NCBI GenBank assembly: GCA_009918675.1
Contig: RGDM01000034.1
Coordinates: 1 to 32,650 of the forward strand
Direction: 5' to 3'
Length of the DNA: 32,650 nucleotides
DNA from: a bacterium
Lineage (GTDB): Bacteria; Bdellovibrionota_B; Oligoflexia; Silvanigrellales; Silvanigrellaceae
The notes beneath the pieces were generated by a model. The model was not told where the DNA came from and searched no databases. It saw nothing but the letters and a program-made list of their open reading frames with translations. The translations under genes and the position numbers were made by a program. Below, one piece after another: positions 29,674 to 32,650 of the stretch (positions are counted from its first letter, which is position 1; every line of letters starts with the position of its first letter).

Positions 29674-30454
29674 GGTCTCCCATCAAGCTGCCAAGCAAGC
29701 CGCCGCTGGTTTGTTCGGCACTCTGACCGGTTGCAACAACGGATGCGATTCGATTGGCAAGACGAGCGAAGGGGAGTGTTTGCAAAAAGACACGGCCTGG
29801 TCCGCGCAGGGTGGCAAACCAAAGACCCTCTCCGCCAAACAAAGCATTCTTAAAACCGCCTACGAATTGAATGTCGAAGTCGACGCTCGACTCAAATCCA
29901 ACCACACAACCCGTATCCACGCGCAGGGTTTGTCCGGGCTCAAGCTTGCGTTCGAGAATGGTTCCGCCTGCATGGATAAAAGCAAGGCCGTCGCCTGAGA
30001 GCTTTTCCAGAATAAAACCTTCGCCCCCAAAAAGGCCCGAACCGATTTTGCGGTTGAAGTGAATGGAGACATCGGTTCCCCGAGCGGCACAAAGGAAACT
30101 ATCTTTTTGCGCGATGAATCCGCCCTGATATGTCGACAGATCGAGAGGAACAATTTTTCCGGGGTAAGGAGCAGCGAAGGCAACATCGGCACGCTGGCCG
30201 CCTGTGTTTTCGAAGTTGGTTATAAAGAAGCTTTCACCTGTCAGCATGCGCCCTGCGGCTTTCATAAGATTCCCTAAAAAACCTTTGTTCTTGTCCATGC
30301 TCATCGAGGTTTGCATGGCAATGCCGTCGGTCATGTAGAGCATCATGCCTGCTTCTGCTATGACAACTTCAGACGGATCCAAGGTGACAACAACTGCTTG
30401 CATTTCGTCGCCTTCAATGCGGTAATCAATGACATCGGAACGGTTTAAAGACAT
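29666..30454 (-). CDS. AIM24/TIGR00266-family protein
   Basis: The product (262 residues) is soluble and beta-rich with repeated Gly-containing turns (GSGLFGGEGFILEKLSGDGLAFIHAGG, here only its first and last parts are diagnostic; also NALFGGEGLWFATLRGPG). Such FGGEG repeats and the opening VVVTLDPSEVVIAEAGMMLYM are typical of the AIM24 family (PF01987), whose biochemical role is unclear. No signal peptide is present. GGAGG lies about 9 bases before the ATG. It is the first gene of the operon with the M48 peptidase and diverges from the SOUL-family gene across only 35 bases. Confidence 0.85.
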   Translation of the reverse strand: MSLNRSDVIDYRIEGDEMQAVVVTLDPSEVVIAEAGMMLYMTDGIAMQTSMSMDKNKGFLGNLMKAAGRMLTGESFFITNFENTGGQRADVAFAAPYPGKIVPLDLSTYQGGFIAQKDSFLCAARGTDVSIHFNRKIGSGLFGGEGFILEKLSGDGLAFIHAGGTILERKLEPGQTLRVDTGCVVGFESSVDFDIQFVGGFKNALFGGEGLWFATLRGPGRVFLQTLPFARLANRIASVVATGQSAEQTSGGLLGSLMGDHD

Positions 30455-30489
30455 TTACGGGCCCTCCTTGGAGAAAGAGATAATACATT

Positions 30490-31221
30490 GTGAACAACAA
30501 AGACTGTCAAATTTTCAAAGGCAACATTCGATTCCTTCGAAGTGTCGTCCGCTGGAGTGGATTGCTGGCATGGGTGCTGTTTGCGATTTTTTCAGAAGGA
30601 AATGCCATGGCTTTGGAAACTCCAAAATATAAAGTTGTCATAAGCGAACGTGACTTTGAATTGCGCGAATATCAGCCGATGGTTGTCGCGCAAGTGCTTG
30701 TCACAGGTGAACGTGAACAAGCCGCGCGGGCAGGATTTCGCCTGGTTGCGGATTATATTTTTGGCAACAACACCACGAGTCAGAAAATTCAAATGACAGC
30801 ACCGGTATCGCAGTCTGCGCAGACTCAATCTTCAGAAATTGCAGGTGCAGGGTCACAGAAAATTTCCATGACTGCTCCTGTAATGCAGCAAAAACAAAGC
30901 AATGAAGAAAAGAAGTCTGCTGAGGAGGCGCAGTGGACGCTCGCATTCTTCATGCCTTCTGAATATTCAATGGCGACTCTTCCAAAGCCAAACAATGCAA
31001 AAGTGACACTGATGGAAATGGCTGCCTCAAAGCGCGCGGTGATTCAATTCAGCGGATCTTGGTCAGTTGAAAATTTCGATCGTCGCGAACAAGAATTGTT
31101 GCAATGGATCAAAAGCAAAAATCTAACCCACGAAGGTGCTGCTATTTACGCGCGCTTTAATGCACCTTGGTCGTTGCCCTTCCTGCGGCGCAACGAAGTG
31201 CAGTTTATTGTCAAAGATTAA
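30490..31221 (+). CDS. SOUL-family haem-binding-type protein
   Basis: The product (243 residues) has a signal-like N-terminus (LLAWVLFAIFSEGNAMA), then YKVVISERDFELREYQPMVVA and two copies of the family hallmark MTAPV (KIQMTAPV and KISMTAPV), and FFMPSEYSM. These identify the SOUL family (PF04832), whose eukaryotic members bind haem; the bacterial role is not settled. Two MTAPV copies with a Gln-rich spacer also occur in other bacterial members as I recall. The GTG start is the earliest in frame and has only a weak ribosome binding site. The next 180 bases (31222-31401) hold no gene I can support. Confidence 0.85.
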   Translation: MNNKDCQIFKGNIRFLRSVVRWSGLLAWVLFAIFSEGNAMALETPKYKVVISERDFELREYQPMVVAQVLVTGEREQAARAGFRLVADYIFGNNTTSQKIQMTAPVSQSAQTQSSEIAGAGSQKISMTAPVMQQKQSNEEKKSAEEAQWTLAFFMPSEYSMATLPKPNNAKVTLMEMAASKRAVIQFSGSWSVENFDRREQELLQWIKSKNLTHEGAAIYARFNAPWSLPFLRRNEVQFIVKD

Positions 31222-31401
31222 GCGCCCTGCCAAAGTATTTTCAGAACTTCTCCGCGCAGGTGTCGGCGAAAAGCTTGGGCTTCATTTTGCTCAGCGCAAG
31301 TCCATCAATTCGAAAATAATATTCTGCAGCGTTAATGACTTTGGCGAAAGTGCTCCAAACAAAGACTGCACAAGAATTTGCGAGTTTCAAAGCCTTTGCT
31401 C

Positions 31402-32650
31402 TCAGGGGCATCCGCCTGCAGGAAGAGAGGGCGTAGACTGCGACTCTAAAATTACCGCAGGTGGATTGAAACTTTTCACGCCAGGTTCTGAATCTATCAA
31501 AAGGGTGTCTTCGGTGTGTCCATCGGCGAACACCTGCCGAACAACAAATTGTCGCAATCCACAATCGCCATTCACTCGTGTTGAGACAACGTAGGCTGAG
31601 CGCAATTCAAGGAAAAATCGAGTTGAGCCGCCATTGCTAAAGGGTGTTCCTTCGATGCACCTCTGCTCGAGTTCGCTCCAAAGCCAGTTCACTCCGTGAT
31701 ACGGACCAATGCTGACCTTCGTATATCCATTGGTTGAAACTGTTCCACGAGCGCCCTTCTTGCAATCTGTTTCTGCAGAGTGCGTTGACGTTGTGATCTC
31801 TTGAGGCGTCTCGCCTTCGGATGCTGCAATGGCCTGCGAAGGCATGCCTGGAGTTGGGGCTGCTGCTAAAACAAGAGTGGGAGTTGTCACCGAGACTGCC
31901 GCCCAAGTCGCAACTACGGCATTGGCTTCGGTTGAGGATAAACCAAAAATGTCGGTCGCTGCTTTAAACGTTGCATCCGCAGCCTGGAGATAATTGGTGG
32001 TTGAGGTCATATAGACTGTGACGGCCCGATACCAAATCCTTGCCGCTTTGTTGCGACCTATGCCGCTGAGTGAGCTGAAATTGCACGTGGGTGAGTGAGG
32101 CAGTGGGCTTGCGGGTTGAGAACCTTCGGCGAGCAAGTAAAAGAAATGCCGAGCGACACCCGAAGCCTGAAGCGTGCTCAGTGAATTTAGGGCTGAACTG
32201 TAGCAGTTTGGTGAGCTGCCATCTAACGCAGGATTGTGCATTGCTCGGTACTCTTTGCTCAGACCCGTCGCACCGAATGCAAGAGCACTCATCGAACCTT
32301 TGTTTGAATCTTTGCGCGCACTGACGTCTTGCTCGAACAGCGATGCAAAGATCTCTTTGCTTGCTTCATTGAGTCCGCCAGACTCGCCGGTCGATCGGAA
32401 ATGAGCTGTTGCGTATGCGATATCAGCTCTCTTTTCGGCAATCACCCGCTCGAATGGTATATTGCCTGAAAATTTCCTGTCGCCGGCATTCTTCGGGCTG
32501 TAGGGAAGTTCCCAATTTTCAAGAATTGCAAGATTCCCTGCGTCTACAAAGATCTGTCGTTGGATTGGAATTGAATCGTTCAGAAGACCTTTGAGTGTCA
32601 CTTCATAAGCCAGTTTTGCGTCGCCTCCACGGGTGAAAATGATCAACTCT
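31402..32650 (-). CDS. M4 (thermolysin-like) peptidase homologue lacking its zinc site, partial
   Basis: The frame is open to the window edge, so the N-terminus is missing. The visible part starts with a propeptide-like segment (LAYEVTLKG, FVDAGNLAILENWELP), then jumps after about 25 residues to a region that lines up with thermolysin from its active-site helix on. The position of HELTH is occupied by EKRAD, ESGGLNEASKEIF matches ESGALNESMSDIF and keeps the zinc-ligand Glu, and the His of GVHTNSG is replaced (TLQASG). The C-terminal domain is clear: HFFYLLAEG, SGIGRNKAARIWYRAVTVYMT, and YLQAADATFKAATDIFG. A Cys-containing tail of about 160 residues follows. The thermolysin N-terminal beta domain appears largely absent. 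It is probably a secreted, inactive homologue; decay is an alternative although the frame is intact. Confidence 0.7.
   Translation of the reverse strand, partial: ELIIFTRGGDAKLAYEVTLKGLLNDSIPIQRQIFVDAGNLAILENWELPYSPKNAGDRKFSGNIPFERVIAEKRADIAYATAHFRSTGESGGLNEASKEIFASLFEQDVSARKDSNKGSMSALAFGATGLSKEYRAMHNPALDGSSPNCYSSALNSLSTLQASGVARHFFYLLAEGSQPASPLPHSPTCNFSSLSGIGRNKAARIWYRAVTVYMTSTTNYLQAADATFKAATDIFGLSSTEANAVVATWAAVSVTTPTLVLAAAPTPGMPSQAIAASEGETPQEITTSTHSAETDCKKGARGTVSTNGYTKVSIGPYHGVNWLWSELEQRCIEGTPFSNGGSTRFFLELRSAYVVSTRVNGDCGLRQFVVRQVFADGHTEDTLLIDSEPGVKSFNPPAVILESQSTPSLPAGGCP

Noticed and set aside
30601..30906. Two MTAPV motifs in the SOUL-family protein as a new duplication
   Set aside because: Double copies are, as far as I recall, common in bacterial members of the family.
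1..32650. Search for CRISPR arrays, tRNA, rRNA, insertion sequences and long direct repeats
   Set aside because: Nothing with the required repeats, cloverleaf features or transposase motifs was seen on reading both strands.

Overview
The window looks like chromosomal DNA of a Gram-negative bacterium with roughly balanced base composition. Evidence for a Gram-negative envelope is several lipoprotein signal peptides, at least two outer-membrane barrels ending in a C-terminal Phe (one maltoporin-like), a periplasmic PstS-type protein and a c-type cytochrome lipoprotein. The mix, including a condensed arginine cluster and a PHP/glycosyltransferase fusion, would suit a Bdellovibrionota/deltaproteobacterial-type genome, but that placement is a guess. 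No rRNA, tRNA, CRISPR array or insertion sequence was seen.

Layout. 1-6.6 kb: a GT39-type membrane glycosyltransferase cut by the window edge, a probable outer-membrane protein, a PAP2 phosphatase overlapping a small lipoprotein gene, a TPR-type lipoprotein, and two small unknown genes. 6.75-9.96 kb: a tight minus-strand operon that is the most interesting part of the window. It holds an 84-residue peptide gene with a Pro/Arg-rich first half, a tetrapyrrole-methylase-fold enzyme resembling borosin (peptide backbone N-methylating) methyltransferases, an ABC transporter with a shortened ATPase domain, and a radical SAM enzyme. A sigma-54-like promoter lies in front of the peptide gene. I read it as a ribosomally made, modified and exported peptide (RiPP) system that combines a borosin-like methylase with a radical SAM enzyme. 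10.1-13.7 kb: a maltoporin-like porin divergent from a second barrel protein with a strong terminator, then a secreted Cys-rich unknown.

13.75-18.5 kb: a minus-strand arginine operon in which three ORFs carry the whole route from glutamate to ornithine: argC, a single protein fusing ArgB, ArgD and a GNAT acetylglutamate synthase, and argJ. Its upstream 396-base gap holds two short ORFs with plausible ribosome binding sites and a terminator-like hairpin. 18.9-24.1 kb: a two-gene plus-strand operon of a six-hairpin-type glycosidase and a PHP-domain/GT4 glycosyltransferase fusion. 24.1-27.6 kb: a four-haem-site cytochrome lipoprotein downstream of a PstS-like binding protein. 27.7-32.65 kb: an unknown protein, a decayed ogt (MGMT) gene behind an M48 peptidase and an AIM24-family gene, a SOUL-family protein, and the C-terminal part of an M4 (thermolysin-like) homologue that has lost its HExxH zinc site.

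All family assignments were made by eye from motifs and remembered family sequences; no searches were run.
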